From an uncultured Paracoccaceae bacterium (GTDB lineage: Bacteria > Pseudomonadota > Alphaproteobacteria > Rhodobacterales > Rhodobacteraceae): DNA of 41,538 nucleotides. Below, piece after piece: positions 24,278 through 32,648 of this stretch (positions are counted from its first letter, which is position 1; each line of letters opens with the position of its first letter). The stretch is taken from positions 1 through 41,538 of the forward strand of contig CALLAF010000039.1 in NCBI GenBank assembly GCA_938002605.1, read 5' to 3'. A program made the translations under genes and the position numbers. The notes beneath the pieces were generated by a model that was not told where the DNA came from, did not search any database, and saw only the letters and a list, made by a program, of their open reading frames with translations.

Positions 24278-25576
24278 ATGGCCGAGTATCTCAAACGCGC
24301 AACGCATACTGCACAATCTGACCATGCTGATGTCACGCCAATCGTGCAGGCATTGCTGGACGAGATCGCGACAGGTGGCGAAGAAGCTGCCATCGCGATG
24401 GCCAAGCGTTTTGATAAATGGGAAGGCGACGTCATTGTGTCGCGCGCGGATTTAGATCGTGCGATTGCTTTGGTGCCTGAACAGACAAAGGCTGACATCC
24501 GTTTTGCACATGCGAATATCCTAAAATTTGCGCAGGCCCAACGCGAAACGATTGTCGACACGCAGATTGAAATTCTGCCCGGTCTTGTTGCCGGGCAACG
24601 GCAAATTCCCGTGGGGGCTGCCGGGTGTTATGTGCCAGGCGGGCGCTATGCGCATATCGCCAGTGCGATGATGACCATCACAACGGCCAAGGCCGCAGGG
24701 GTTAAACATGTCACGGCTTGTTCGCCACCTTCAGGGGCGGATGGCATTCCGCCCGCGATCCTATTTGCAATGGACCTCTGTGGTGCCGACGTCATTTTGA
24801 ATATGGGCGGTGTGCAGGCGGTTGCGGCAATGGCCAAAGGCTTGTTCGGCTTGCCGCGCGCTGATGTTCTGGTGGGGCCGGGAAACCATTTTGTTGCCGA
24901 AGCTAAGCGGATATTATTTGGCGAGGTTGGCATTGATATGGTCGCTGGGCCGACTGATTCACTTGTCTTGGCTGATGAAACGGCAGACCCCGCGATTGTC
25001 GCGGCCGATTTGGTCGGACAGGCCGAACATGGGCCCAATTCACCTGTTTGGCTGGTCACAGATAGCCGCGCGTTGGCCGAAGACGTGATCGCCCGCATCC
25101 CCGCATTGATCGCTGCTTTGCCAGAAATTAACAGCGCGAGCGCGAAAGCCGCGTGGCGCGACTATGCAGAGGTGGTTCTATGCGCCGACCGCGCAGAGAT
25201 GGTCGCCGTATCGGATGAATATGCGCCCGAGCATCTGACTGTGCAATGTACCGATCTTGATTGGTGGCTGACCCAGCTTACGACCTATGGCTCGTTGTTT
25301 TTAGGCGAAGAAACGACTGTTGCGTTTGGGGATAAGGCTGCCGGGCCGAACCATGTGCTGCCTACTTCGGGGGCGGCACGTTATACGGGCGGGCTATCGG
25401 TTGGGAAATTCATGAAAACAGTGACGTGGCAACGCGCGACGCGCAATGCAGCCCGTCCTGTCGCCGAAGCCACGGCGCGGATCTCGCGAATCGAAGGCAT
25501 GGAAGGGCATGCCCGCACGGCCGATATCAGACTTGCGAAATACTTCCCTGATGAGGTTTTTGAATTAGGTGCTTGA
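24278..25576 (+). CDS. hpsN: HisD-family dehydrogenase, probably HpsN-like sulfopropanediol 3-dehydrogenase
   Basis: This NAD-dependent, zinc-containing dehydrogenase (432 aa) belongs to the histidinol dehydrogenase family. Conserved parts are VGAAGCYVPGGRYAHIASAM, VGPGNHFVAEAKRILFGEVG, LVGQAEHGPNS (zinc-ligand Gln and His) and SDEYAPEHLTVQ. The C-terminal half reads TTYGSLFLGEETTVAFGDKA then AGPNHVLPTSGAARYTGG, matching the pattern I remember for HpsN better than biosynthetic HisD. HpsN oxidises 2,3-dihydroxypropane-1-sulfonate to sulfolactate. The position behind tauABC and away from other his genes supports an organosulfonate role. AAAGGAAA precedes the ATG. A terminator separates it from tauC; its stop overlaps the copA promoter. 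HisD family is certain; the sulfonate substrate is inference. Confidence 0.8.
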   Translation: MAEYLKRATHTAQSDHADVTPIVQALLDEIATGGEEAAIAMAKRFDKWEGDVIVSRADLDRAIALVPEQTKADIRFAHANILKFAQAQRETIVDTQIEILPGLVAGQRQIPVGAAGCYVPGGRYAHIASAMMTITTAKAAGVKHVTACSPPSGADGIPPAILFAMDLCGADVILNMGGVQAVAAMAKGLFGLPRADVLVGPGNHFVAEAKRILFGEVGIDMVAGPTDSLVLADETADPAIVAADLVGQAEHGPNSPVWLVTDSRALAEDVIARIPALIAALPEINSASAKAAWRDYAEVVLCADRAEMVAVSDEYAPEHLTVQCTDLDWWLTQLTTYGSLFLGEETTVAFGDKAAGPNHVLPTSGAARYTGGLSVGKFMKTVTWQRATRNAARPVAEATARISRIEGMEGHARTADIRLAKYFPDEVFELGA

Positions 25577-25603
25577 CCTTCCCGTTACTGGAACCCCTAA
25601 GTG
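25573..25603 (+). promoter_or_regulatory. CueR-type copper-responsive promoter of copA
   Basis: TTGACC (25573-25578) is separated by exactly 19 bases from TAAGTG (25598-25603), the long spacer that MerR-family activators correct. Between them ACCTTCC and GGAA form the imperfect dyad typical of CueR sites, closely resembling the E. coli copA promoter. It begins on the stop codon of the upstream gene. cueR is encoded just after copA. Confidence 0.85.
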
Positions 25604-25631
25604 ACATCCGAAAGTAATCAAAGGGTTCAAG

Positions 25632-27854
25632 ATGGGGCAGGCGGCGGAACAAAAATTCCAAATCTCTGGGATGAGCTGCGCAGGCTGCGCGGGGCGGGTG
25701 GAAACAGCGCTCGTTCGGGCAGATGGGATTACCGGGGTGCATGTCAATTTGGCGACAAACATCGCGACGGTCACTAGCGCACTTGCCCCTCAGGCCATCG
25801 CCGCGGTGATTACCCAAGCGGGCTATCCGGCGGAACCGATGACCGATCAAACACGGGTTGTGCTTGACCACGAAGAAACCGCGCAAGGCATTTTGAGACA
25901 GTTTGTGATTGCGGCATGCCTGACCGCCCCAGTTTTCGCGCTGGAAATGGGAGGGCATATTGTTCCGGCGATACACCATCTGATTGCGCGGACGATTGGA
26001 CTGCAGGCAAGCTGGGTCATTCAGTTTATACTTGCCACATTGGTTTTGATCGGACCAGGGCGGGTTTTCTTTACTAAGGGGCTGCCCGCGCTTTGGCGGC
26101 GCGCGCCCGATATGAATGCGCTTGTTGTGATGGGGGCAGGGGCGGCGTGGACCTATTCCACCCTCGCGCTATTTGCTCCAGGGCTTTTTCCCACTGCAGC
26201 GCGCGCCGTCTATTTCGAGGCGGCAGCGGTGATTGTGACGTTGATCTTGCTGGGCCGCTGGCTCGAGGCGCGAGCAAAAGGGCAGACAGGTGCCGCGATT
26301 GAACGGCTGATTGACTTGCGCCCTGATACGGCAACGGTGGTGCGGGCGGGCCAAGAAGAAACACTGCCTTTGTCAGAGCTTGTTATAGGCGACATCATCA
26401 TTTTGCGCCCCGGCACACAGATCCCGACCGATGGTGTAGTAACACAAGGTGCGTCGCATATTGATGAAAGCATGGTCACAGGCGAACCCGTACCCGTTGC
26501 AAAATCCGAAGGCGATACCGTCGTTGGCGGTACCATCAATGGCAATGGGGCGCTGCAAATCCGAGCCACCGCAATCGGGGCGGATACGATGCTATCTCGG
26601 ATCATTGCGATGGTCGAAGATGCACAAGACGCACGGCTACCTGTCCAAGATTTGGTGACAAAAATCACGGTCTGGTTTGTTCCCGCGATCATGGGGATCG
26701 CTGCGGTGACGGTCCTGCTTTGGTTGGTGTTTGGACCTGCGCCTGTGCTTTCACATGCTTTGGTTGCCGGGGTCAGTGTGCTTATCATTGCTTGTCCCTG
26801 CGCGATGGGATTGGCGGTGCCGATGTCAATCATGGTGGGCACCGGGCGCGCCGCTGATCTGGGGGTGTTGTTCCGACAAGGCGATGCGCTTCAAGAGCTT
26901 GCGGGGATCGATACCGTAGCCTTTGATAAGACGGGCACGCTGACATTGGGGCAACCAAGCGTGACAGATATCGACGATTTGACTGGCGATAAGGATCAGT
27001 TCCTGCGCAAAATCGCAGCACTTGAGACGCTGTCGGAACACCCGTTGGCCTCTGCAATAATTGCCACCGCACAGGCGCCATTTCCGGGCGTTACAGAATT
27101 TCGGGCGATCCCTGGCCACGGGCTGCGGGGTATGGTCGACGGGCAGCTTATCTTGGTCGGGGCGCAGCGGTTGCTTGAGGCCGAAGGGGTCGATCCCTCG
27201 GCGCTTGTTGCATTTACGCAGGCCCACGCGCAGGCGGGCAAAACACCTATCATGGTGGCGATCGACGGCAAAGCAGCAGGCGTTATCGCCGTGTCCGATC
27301 AGCTGCGCCCGGCTGCAAAAACCACCATTTCACTCTTACAGGCAATGGGTAAACGGGTGGCATTGGTCACCGGGGATGCGGAGCAAACAGCCAAGGCCAT
27401 TGGCGCGCAATTGGGCATTCAGGATATCTTTGCAGAGGTTCTTCCCGCTGGGAAAGTTGATGTTGTCAGGCAATTGCAAGCGGGTGGTGCAAAGGTGGCC
27501 TTTGTCGGGGATGGGATCAATGATGCGCCCGCCTTGGCTGCAGCGCAGGTTGGAATTGCAATTGGCACAGGGACTGACGTCGCGGTGCAAAGTGCAGATG
27601 TGGTCCTGATGTCCGGCGATCCGGAGGGGGTTCTCAATGGGCTTGCGATTAGCACGGCGACGATGGCGAATATCAAACAGAACCTGATCTGGGCGTTTGG
27701 GTATAATGTGCTGTTGGTGCCAGTGGCAGCGGGGGCGCTTTTCCCGGTCTTTGGGATGCTTCTTTCACCGGGGCTTGCGGCGGGGGCGATGGCGTTATCA
27801 AGCGTGCTGGTGGTGACAAACGCGCTGCGGTTGCGCGGGGTGAAAGGAACATAG
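25632..27854 (+). CDS. copA: Copper-exporting P1B-type ATPase
   Basis: CopA pumps Cu(I) out of the cytoplasm using ATP. The 740-residue protein starts with one HMA metal-binding domain (GMSCAGCAGRVE, residues about 13-24). After the first helices comes the actuator motif MVTGEPVPV, then the membrane metal site CPCAMGLAVP, the phosphorylation motif DKTGTLTLG, SEHPLASAI (the HP motif of P1B pumps) and GDGINDAPALAAA. The CPC site and the HMA Cys pair are those of Cu(I)/Ag(I) pumps rather than Zn/Cd pumps. It is transcribed from a CueR-type promoter at 25573-25603 and immediately followed by cueR. Nothing is truncated. Confidence 0.95.
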   Translation: MGQAAEQKFQISGMSCAGCAGRVETALVRADGITGVHVNLATNIATVTSALAPQAIAAVITQAGYPAEPMTDQTRVVLDHEETAQGILRQFVIAACLTAPVFALEMGGHIVPAIHHLIARTIGLQASWVIQFILATLVLIGPGRVFFTKGLPALWRRAPDMNALVVMGAGAAWTYSTLALFAPGLFPTAARAVYFEAAAVIVTLILLGRWLEARAKGQTGAAIERLIDLRPDTATVVRAGQEETLPLSELVIGDIIILRPGTQIPTDGVVTQGASHIDESMVTGEPVPVAKSEGDTVVGGTINGNGALQIRATAIGADTMLSRIIAMVEDAQDARLPVQDLVTKITVWFVPAIMGIAAVTVLLWLVFGPAPVLSHALVAGVSVLIIACPCAMGLAVPMSIMVGTGRAADLGVLFRQGDALQELAGIDTVAFDKTGTLTLGQPSVTDIDDLTGDKDQFLRKIAALETLSEHPLASAIIATAQAPFPGVTEFRAIPGHGLRGMVDGQLILVGAQRLLEAEGVDPSALVAFTQAHAQAGKTPIMVAIDGKAAGVIAVSDQLRPAAKTTISLLQAMGKRVALVTGDAEQTAKAIGAQLGIQDIFAEVLPAGKVDVVRQLQAGGAKVAFVGDGINDAPALAAAQVGIAIGTGTDVAVQSADVVLMSGDPEGVLNGLAISTATMANIKQNLIWAFGYNVLLVPVAAGALFPVFGMLLSPGLAAGAMALSSVLVVTNALRLRGVKGT

Positions 27855-28241
27855 ATGAATATTTCTGAGGTCGCGACCCAAACCGGACTGCCCGCAAAAA
27901 CGATCCGCTACTACGAGGATATCGGGCTCGTGATTCCGGCGCGCAAGGACAATGGATACCGGGATTTTGCGCAGGCCGATGCGCATAAGCTGGCGTTTTT
28001 GGGGCGGGCGCGGGCCTTGGGCTTTGCGATCGAGGATTGCCGCAACCTGTTGGCACTTTGGGAAGATAACACACGCGCCAGTGCAGATGTCCGCGCGATC
28101 GCTGGTGAACACCTTGCTGCAATTGACGCGAAAATCGCCGGGTTGATGGGGATGCGCGATACATTGGCTGAACTGGTCCAAGATTGCGCGGGCGATAATC
28201 GCCCCGACTGCCCGATCCTAAAAGGGCTGGCCGGGTCATAA
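27855..28241 (+). CDS. cueR: Cu(I)-responsive MerR-family regulator
   Basis: CueR activates copper export genes on binding Cu(I). The 128-residue protein has the MerR winged helix at its start (MNISEVATQTGLPAKTIRYY, EDIGLVIPARKDNGYRDF), a long dimerisation helix, and the metal loop CAGDNRPDCP with Cys111 and Cys119 seven residues apart, as in CueR. The ATG follows the copA stop directly (27854/27855), with GAAAGGA upstream, so it is co-transcribed with copA and creates a feedback loop. The silver/gold sensors of the family share the motif, but the neighbouring copA supports copper. Confidence 0.94.
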   Translation: MNISEVATQTGLPAKTIRYYEDIGLVIPARKDNGYRDFAQADAHKLAFLGRARALGFAIEDCRNLLALWEDNTRASADVRAIAGEHLAAIDAKIAGLMGMRDTLAELVQDCAGDNRPDCPILKGLAGS

Positions 28242-28315
28242 AATCGTTCCGATGTTGCCTTTTGGTTGTAGGAATTTCCCCTGATACACAGAAGGCACGA
28301 AACAAAGGCGATTCT

Positions 28316-28932
28316 ATGTGGTTCCTCCGAGGTTTATTGGTTTGCGCGCTGATTGCGTTGGTCGCTTGTGCCGCGGTGTTGCCCGAAAGTGGTGAGAAAG
28401 CGCGCGTGATGGACGGGCTTGGAAAGCTGGTCTACGGGGCCTTTGCCGCGCTTGCACTTGGCTATTTCTGGCAGCTACGCAAATGGTTCCGGCGCGGCAC
28501 ACCGAAAAAACCAGCACCGCGCGCACGTCTCGGCAAACCGATTGTCGTTGATGGGTCAAATGTCATGCATTGGGGGGCGATCCGTCGCTCATGGTACTGC
28601 AGCGGGTGATTGGGGCGCTGAAAGAACGCGGGTATGAACCTATCGTCTATTTTGACGCCAACGTCGGGTATAAGCTGTCGAAAAAACACGTGAACAATGA
28701 TGCAATGGCCGCGGAATTGGGGTTGCCCGCCGATGATGTCACGCTCGTGCCCAGCGGCACGCCCGCCGATCCGATCTTGCTAAAACATGCCTCCGACGAT
28801 GGGATGCGGGTCGTCACAAATGATCGGTTCCTCGACTGGAAACAAGATTTTCCCAAGATCGGCGACAAAGGCTTTCTGGTCAAAGGCCGCTGGCAACAAG
28901 GCAGCGTGATCTTGCTGGGGCTTGGGCGGTAG
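28316..28932 (+). pseudogene. Membrane-anchored Zc3h12a/NYN-type RNase, frameshifted
   Basis: Two overlapping frames together encode one protein. Frame one (from the ATG at 28316) has a lipoprotein-like or TM start (MWFLRGLLVCALIALVACAA), a second hydrophobic stretch (KLVYGAFAALALGYFWQL), and then GKPIVVDGSNVMHWG, the first Asp motif of Zc3h12a-like (NYN/PIN-fold) ribonucleases. It then runs out of frame and stops at 28609. The other frame continues at the same point with GGDPSLMVLQRVIGALKERG, VYFDANVGYKL, SGTPADPILLKHASDDGMRV and VTNDRFLDW, covering the remaining acidic residues. The break is at a run of six G (28572-28577); one more G would restore a complete ORF. It is either a true frameshift, slippage at the G run, or a sequencing error. 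Confidence 0.75.
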
Positions 28933-29014
28933 TTTGTTTATTCAATCTGAGGTGGTGTACTTAAGATATTCGCGCTATATCTAGCCTAATTGCGTGAAAA
29001 GGGGCCTAGTACGC

Positions 29015-29683
29015 GTGTCTACGTTATATATTTTCCTTGATGAAGGCGGGAATTTTGACTTTTCAAGTACGGGAACAGAGTATTTCACTCTTACTGGCGT
29101 GAGCATGTTTAGACCGTTTAAGTTGCACACTAAACTTGATACCTACAAATATGATCTCATTGAAACGCTGATTAAGCCGCGAATTGAAATGGAATTTTTT
29201 CATTGTGCCGATGACAACGGATATGTGCGTAAAAGGATGTTCAACCTGTTGTCTATTGAGTTGCAAGAAAATTCGGTGGATTCAGTTATTGTTGAGAAGC
29301 GAAAGACGGGTCCCGCTCTTCATTCTCCAGAAAAATTCTATCCTAAGATGCTGGGCTATCTTCTGCGCTATATATTGGAAAATGCTCCTACAGGAATTTC
29401 CGAACTCGTCATCATTACGGATACGATTCCAGTTAATAAGAAACGTCGCGCAGTCGAGAAGGCGCTAAAACTGGTTTTGTCTGCAATGCTTCCCTCTACA
29501 ACTCCTTACAAAATTATGCACCATGCGTCACGTTCGCACTATGGGTTGCAGATAGCGGATTACCTAAACTGGGCCGTTTTTCGGAAATGGGAGAGAGGCG
29601 ATCGTGATGCCTATCATCACATCAAGAAATTAATCAGAAGCGAATTTGACATTTTCCGAACAGGAACACGGCACTACTATTAA
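29015..29683 (+). CDS. DUF3800-domain protein
   Basis: DUF3800 proteins have an RNase H-like fold and are scattered in mobile and defence-associated regions; their activity is poorly known. The 222 residues start STLYIFLDEGGNFDFSSTG (the conserved D-E near the first strand) and have MEFFHCADDNGYVRKRMF, LVIITDTIPVNKKRR (an acidic residue after a strand) and HYGLQIADYLNWAVFRKWER near the end, with the Gln-Ile-Ala-Asp motif typical of the family. I prefer the GTG at 29015 with AAAAGGGG upstream; a GTG at 28994 extends it by seven codons. The gene is AT-richer than its neighbours: two 60-base rows counted by hand gave about 42 and 45 percent GC, against 65 percent in one uvrB row. This suggests recent acquisition. 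It stands alone. Confidence 0.8.
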   Translation: MSTLYIFLDEGGNFDFSSTGTEYFTLTGVSMFRPFKLHTKLDTYKYDLIETLIKPRIEMEFFHCADDNGYVRKRMFNLLSIELQENSVDSVIVEKRKTGPALHSPEKFYPKMLGYLLRYILENAPTGISELVIITDTIPVNKKRRAVEKALKLVLSAMLPSTTPYKIMHHASRSHYGLQIADYLNWAVFRKWERGDRDAYHHIKKLIRSEFDIFRTGTRHYY

Positions 29684-29690
29684 TTTTCGA

Positions 29691-29741
29691 CCTCCCCAAC
29701 TACCTGAAGGAGAACCCCTTGGGTTCTTGTCATCGGGGAGG
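29691..29741. other. Nested hairpin between the DUF3800 gene and uvrB
   Basis: CCTCCCC (29691-29697) pairs with GGGGAGG (29735-29741), enclosing AGAACCC (29711-29717) paired with GGGTTCT (29721-29727). It lies between convergent genes and could end either transcript, but neither side has a clear T-run. The rest of 29684-29804 holds no gene. Confidence 0.5.
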
Positions 29742-29804
29742 AACCTTTGGTGTATACCTAACTCTGGTGTACATGAATATCAAGTTAAGATTACATCCGG
29801 CCCG

Positions 29805-32009
29805 CTACTTTCTACCTCCATACCCCGATTTCCCGCCACGCTGCCCTGGCCTCCCGCCTGTGCTGCGCCCTGATGCGGTTTGCACGTCGTCGACGGCTTT
29901 GTCCACGGCTTGTTGTCGTGCTAACGGGTCGTCGGCGATGGTCAGTTCCACGGTTTCAAGCCGCTTAACCTCATCGCGTAGCCGTGCAGCTTCTTCGAAC
30001 TCGAGGTTCTCGGCGGCTTTGCGCATGTCGGCGCGCAGACCGTCCAGAACGGCCTCAAGATTGCCACCATGCGCGGGGGTGTCGACCTTGGCCGTGACCC
30101 GGTTCATGTCGACGTCGCCCTTATAAAGCCCGGCTAAGATATCCTCGACGTTCTTTTTCACCGTTGTCGGCGTGATCCCGTGTTCAAGGTTATAGGCCAT
30201 TTGTTTGGCGCGGCGGCGTTCGGTTTCTTTCATTGCGCGGTCCATCGACCCGGTGATTTTATCCGCGTACATGATCACACGCCCTTCGGCGTTTCGCGCG
30301 GCGCGACCGATGGTTTGGACAAGGCTGGTCTCTGAGCGCAAGAAACCTTCTTTATCCGCGTCCAAAATCGCGACAAGTCCGCATTCGGGGATGTCCAACC
30401 CTTCGCGCAACAAGTTAATCCCGATCAGCACATCAAAGGCACCCAGCCGCAGATCGCGTAAGATTTCGATCCGTTCAATCGTATCAATGTCCGAATGCAT
30501 ATAGCGCACGCGAATGCCCTGTTCGTGCATATATTCGGTCAGGTCTTCGGCCATGCGTTTGGTGAGCGTGGTGCAAAGCGTCCGGTAGTCGTCAGCCGAT
30601 ACTTTGCGCACTTCGTCCAGCAGATCATCGACCTGCATTTCAACCGGGCGGATTTCGATTACAGGGTCGATTAGGCCAGTTGGCCGGATGATTTGTTCGG
30701 TAAACACACCGCCCGTTTGTTCCATCTCCCAAGCGGCAGGGGTGGCCGAAACAAACACCGATTGCGGGCGCATCGCGTCCCATTCTTCGAATTTGAGCGG
30801 ACGGTTATCCATGCATGACGGCAGGCGGAACCCATGTTCTGCCAATACGGATTTACGTCGAAAGTCACCCTTATACATGCCGCCGATTTGCGGCACAGAA
30901 ACGTGGCTTTCATCGGCGAAAACAATCGCGTTGTCGGGGATGAATTCGAACAACGTGGGTGGCGGTTCACCGGGCGCGCGGCCCGTCAGATAGCGCGAAT
31001 AGTTTTCGATCCCATTGCAAACGCCGGTGGCCTCGAGCATTTCAAGATCAAAGTTGCAGCGCTGTTCGAGCCGCTGTGCCTCTAGCAGCTTTCCGTTGGC
31101 CGTGAGTCGATCAAGCTGCAAACGCAGTTCCTTTTTGATCCCGATAATCGCCTGCTGCATCGTCGGTTTTGGCGTCACATAGTGGCTGTTGGCATAGACG
31201 CGTACCTGATCAAGCGTGTCTGTCTTGGTTCCCGTTAGCGGATCAAACGCCGTGATGCTTTCAAGTTCTTCGCCAAAAAACGATAGCTTCCACGCGCAAT
31301 CGTCAAGGTGGGCGGGCCAGATTTCGAGACTGTCACCGCGCACCCGGAATGTGCCACGCTGAAACGCGGCATCGTTGCGGCGGTACTGTTGTGCGATCAA
31401 ATCGGCGATGATCTGGCGCTGATCGTACATCTTACCAACATGAATATCTTGCGTCATCGCCCCATAGGTTTCGACCGACCCGATCCCGTAAATGCACGAC
31501 ACAGATGCCACGATGATCACATCATCACGTTCCAAAAGTGCACGCGTCGCAGAGTGCCGCATCCGGTCGATCTGTTCGTTAATTTGGCTTTCTTTTTCGA
31601 TAAATGTATCGGACCGGGCGACGTATGCCTCGGGCTGGTAATAGTCGTAGTAGCTGACGAAATATTCGACCGCATTGTCGGGGAAGAACCCTTTGAATTC
31701 GCCGTATAGCTGCGCGGCGAGCGTCTTGTTCGGGGCCAGAATGATTGCGGGGCGCTGCGTTTCTTCGATCAGCTTGGCCATCGTGAATGTCTTACCGGTG
31801 CCGGTTGCACCCAGCAGGACCTGATCACGTTCGCCGTCTAAGATGCCTTGCGTCAACTCTTTGATCGCTGTGGGCTGGTCGCCCGCGGCCTCAAATTCTG
31901 TCTGCAGCACAAACCGCTGGCCGCCTTCCAGTTTTTCGCGGGTTTTCACATCGGGTGCTGGGTTGGCCAAAAACGCGGCTGACTGTGGTTCGGATGCTTG
32001 CGTGGTCAC
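29805..32009 (-). CDS. uvrB: Excinuclease ABC subunit B
   Basis: UvrB is the helicase-like damage-verifying subunit of nucleotide excision repair; it receives damaged DNA from UvrA and recruits UvrC. The 734-residue protein shows Walker [17 protein letters not shown], the beta-hairpin [36 protein letters not shown] (DExx box), [18 protein letters not shown] (helicase motif VI) and the C-terminal UVR helix pair [20 protein letters not shown] that binds UvrC. It starts with GTG at 32009, supported by a strong GAGGTGAT site. A Gly/Arg-rich tail ([17 protein letters not shown]) extends past the UVR domain. Nothing suggests damage. Confidence 0.97.
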   Translation of the reverse strand: MTTQASEPQSAAFLANPAPDVKTREKLEGGQRFVLQTEFEAAGDQPTAIKELTQGILDGERDQVLLGATGTGKTFTMAKLIEETQRPAIILAPNKTLAAQLYGEFKGFFPDNAVEYFVSYYDYYQPEAYVARSDTFIEKESQINEQIDRMRHSATRALLERDDVIIVASVSCIYGIGSVETYGAMTQDIHVGKMYDQRQIIADLIAQQYRRNDAAFQRGTFRVRGDSLEIWPAHLDDCAWKLSFFGEELESITAFDPLTGTKTDTLDQVRVYANSHYVTPKPTMQQAIIGIKKELRLQLDRLTANGKLLEAQRLEQRCNFDLEMLEATGVCNGIENYSRYLTGRAPGEPPPTLFEFIPDNAIVFADESHVSVPQIGGMYKGDFRRKSVLAEHGFRLPSCMDNRPLKFEEWDAMRPQSVFVSATPAAWEMEQTGGVFTEQIIRPTGLIDPVIEIRPVEMQVDDLLDEVRKVSADDYRTLCTTLTKRMAEDLTEYMHEQGIRVRYMHSDIDTIERIEILRDLRLGAFDVLIGINLLREGLDIPECGLVAILDADKEGFLRSETSLVQTIGRAARNAEGRVIMYADKITGSMDRAMKETERRRAKQMAYNLEHGITPTTVKKNVEDILAGLYKGDVDMNRVTAKVDTPAHGGNLEAVLDGLRADMRKAAENLEFEEAARLRDEVKRLETVELTIADDPLARQQAVDKAVDDVQTASGRSTGGRPGQRGGKSGYGGRK

Positions 32010-32050
32010 GGTTTTATCACCTCGGTTCTACCGGTCATAAGTCGATCTTT

Positions 32051-32079
32051 TTGACACTGTTTTCAACCCTGATCGATAT
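32051..32079 (+). promoter_or_regulatory. Possible sigma70 promoter in the uvrB / complex I intergenic region
   Basis: TTGACA (32051-32056), a 17-base spacer and CGATAT (32074-32079) read toward the NDUFS4-like gene, whose start is about 200 bases further on. The rest of 32010-32276 shows no gene. Confidence 0.4.
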
Positions 32080-32082
32080 TTT

Positions 32083-32097
32083 GTTTACGTTTTGTAC
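32083..32097 (-). promoter_or_regulatory. Degenerate LexA-like box upstream of uvrB
   Basis: GTTT-N7-GTAC (32083-32086 and 32094-32097) matches 6 of 8 positions of the alphaproteobacterial SOS box GTTC-N7-GTTC, about 75 bases before the uvrB start. Weak, but uvrB is a usual SOS gene. Confidence 0.25.
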
Positions 32098-32276
32098 ACA
32101 TATTTGGTTCCGGTGGTTACGGGCGCGAAGGCGTGACGCGGTCGAGATCGTGACCAGCCCCCCGTTGCATTTACGTGCGAACGTGCAATTAGCCCCGTCA
32201 AAGGCGGAAATTCTCGTGCAACGATCTTGCCAAGCATGGCCAACTTCGGGATAAGTGCGGCGCAAGGAGTTTCACA

Positions 32277-32588
32277 ATGCGCGCACGTATTTTTCGACCA
32301 GCCAAAACCGCAATGTCTTCGGGCACAGCCAAGACCAAATCCTGGGTGCTTGAACATGTCGCCGAAAGCGCGCGCGAAGTTGATCCGCTGATGGGCTGGA
32401 CGTCATCGTCTGATACGCAAGCACAAGTGCGACTGACATTTGATACAAAAGAAGCCGCGCTTGCCTATGCCCAAGAGCATGGGATCGATGCTGCCGTGCA
32501 GGACCCTAAGCCGCGCAAAATGAATATCCGCCCAAGCGGCTATGCCGAAAATTTTGCAACGAACCGTCGCGGTGCTTGGACACATTAG
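32277..32588 (+). CDS. NDUFS4-like accessory subunit of NADH dehydrogenase (ETC complex I subunit)
   Basis: This is the alphaproteobacterial homologue of the mitochondrial 18-kDa accessory subunit NDUFS4, which strengthens the NADH-binding arm of complex I. The 103 residues start MRARIFRPAKTAMSSGTAKT and contain KSWVLEHVAESAREVDPLMG with WTSSSDTQAQVRLTF (the conserved WTSSxDxxxQVxLxF pattern). They end KPRKMNIRPSGYAENFATNR. The ATG at 32277 has AAGGAG upstream. The gene is away from the nuo operon, as is normal for this subunit. A single short ORF, divergent from uvrB. Confidence 0.92.
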   Translation: MRARIFRPAKTAMSSGTAKTKSWVLEHVAESAREVDPLMGWTSSSDTQAQVRLTFDTKEAALAYAQEHGIDAAVQDPKPRKMNIRPSGYAENFATNRRGAWTH

Positions 32589-32648
32589 GCACCCGCGTTT
32601 TCCACTGCGCCTGCACCACAGATTTCTGACGCTCCGGAGCCATCTCGC

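Noticed and set aside
24278..25576. Reading this gene as histidine-biosynthetic hisD
   Set aside because: No other his gene is near, and the C-terminal motif pattern and the sulfonate neighbours fit HpsN better. The family is the same, so it is recorded as HpsN-like with the doubt stated.
29691..29741. Nested hairpin as an attC or IS end
   Set aside because: It lacks the conserved attC core sites, and no integron integrase or transposase is adjacent; a transcript-end structure is simpler.
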